Source: JANNAV01 sp031384695 (GTDB taxonomy: Bacteria; Pseudomonadota; Alphaproteobacteria; Rhodobacterales; Rhodobacteraceae). From it: a DNA stretch of 13,860 bases. The DNA lies in contig JANNAV010000292.1 of the NCBI GenBank assembly GCA_031384695.1, forward strand, positions 1 through 13,860, in the 5' to 3' direction. Of the stretch, positions 13,630 to 13,860 are shown piece after piece (the stretch's first letter is position 1; the number at the start of each line of letters is the position of its first letter). The translations under genes were made by a program, and so were the position numbers. The notes below the pieces were generated by a model that was not told the DNA's origin, ran no database searches, and saw only the letters and a program-made list of their open reading frames with translations.

Positions 13630-13860
13630 ATGAGACGAAGAACAAAAATTATGGCCGCTTGCTTGGTAGCTCCAGTTACCTTGTTTGTGTTGCACATTGT
13701 GGGGACATTGACTTTTTACAAGTCGATAGTGCCCATTCTCGCCCCGGTATTGCCTCGCCCCGAGGGAGTTCCCAGAAACGCAAATGCTTCCTATAGTTGG
13801 AAGGGTCTTGGTTTGTTTTGGGAATGGGAAACAAAATTGAGCCAAGGCTCTGTCAGCTGG
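13630..13860 (+). CDS. N-terminal part of an AT-rich, unidentified membrane-anchored protein
   Basis: From the ATG at 13630 the frame is open for 77 codons to the window edge. It begins MRRRTKIMAACLVAPVTLF with a basic start and a hydrophobic helix (about residues 8-36), then PRPEGVPRNANASYSWKG and a Trp-rich stretch (GLFWEWETK). This is a signal-anchor topology with an outward-facing remainder. No good ribosome site is visible (TTAGAAT precedes the ATG). GC over 13621-13860 is about 48% by my count, against about 70% at 13201-13260, and codons such as AGA, TTG, ATA and GTA are unlike the neighbouring genes, suggesting recent transfer. I cannot assign a family. Confidence 0.5.
   Translation, partial: MRRRTKIMAACLVAPVTLFVLHIVGTLTFYKSIVPILAPVLPRPEGVPRNANASYSWKGLGLFWEWETKLSQGSVSW

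Noticed and set aside
13600..13845. Intact 214-residue minus-strand protein ending at 13201
   Set aside because: Residues upstream of KYDSS show no family resemblance and lie in AT-rich DNA where a plus-strand ORF is more convincing.
1..13860. CRISPR array, tRNA or rRNA genes
   Set aside because: No regularly spaced repeats and no cloverleaf or rRNA signature sequences were seen on either strand.

Overview
The window looks like chromosomal DNA of an alphaproteobacterium of the Rhodobacteraceae (Roseobacter/Rhodobacter group). The reasons are high GC content, a VPLPA-CTERM secreted protein, a DUF1523-like protein, an N-formylglutamate amidohydrolase beside pyruvate kinase, the cluster rpmI-rplT-pheS-pheT without infC, and an intergenic motif (CAAATATCCCCGCCGGAGG) that I remember as frequent in this family.

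Layout. (1) 1-1295, plus: the 3' part of an enolase-superfamily epimerase (DgcA-like N-acetyl-D-glutamate racemase or dipeptide epimerase), then a D-amino-acid transaminase 3 nt downstream; together they look like a D-amino-acid salvage unit. (2) 1299-3059, minus: an RTX calcium-binding protein with an N-terminal hydrophobic anchor and an internally duplicated beta module. (3) 3184-3924, minus: an N-formylglutamate amidohydrolase family protein. (4) 4009-5800: a perfect LacI-type palindrome, pyruvate kinase and a small membrane protein. (5) 5819-6549: a probable promoter, a strong leader hairpin, rpmI, rplT and a textbook terminator. (6) 6593-8651: an accessory patch with a VPLPA-CTERM secreted protein (minus), a 63-residue membrane protein (plus), a broken coding remnant and a small HExxH (zincin-like) protein divergent from pheS. 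(7) 8817-10246: pheS and a translationally coupled cupin. (8) 10247-10730: a gap with palindromes and an unlisted 50-residue membrane protein on the minus strand. (9) 10731-13148: pheT. (10) 13149-13860: the C-terminal part of a DUF1523-like gene on the minus strand, whose N-terminal part is replaced near 13600 by much AT-richer DNA carrying the start of an unrelated plus-strand membrane-protein ORF.

The translation genes (L35, L20, PheS, PheT) and pyruvate kinase are ordinary core functions. I do not see a complete new multi-gene system. The most unusual items are the 13600 junction with its AT-rich ORF, the HExxH protein with the coding remnant downstream of it, the rpmI leader hairpin, the palindrome before pyk, and the small membrane protein plus operator-like palindrome between pheS and pheT.
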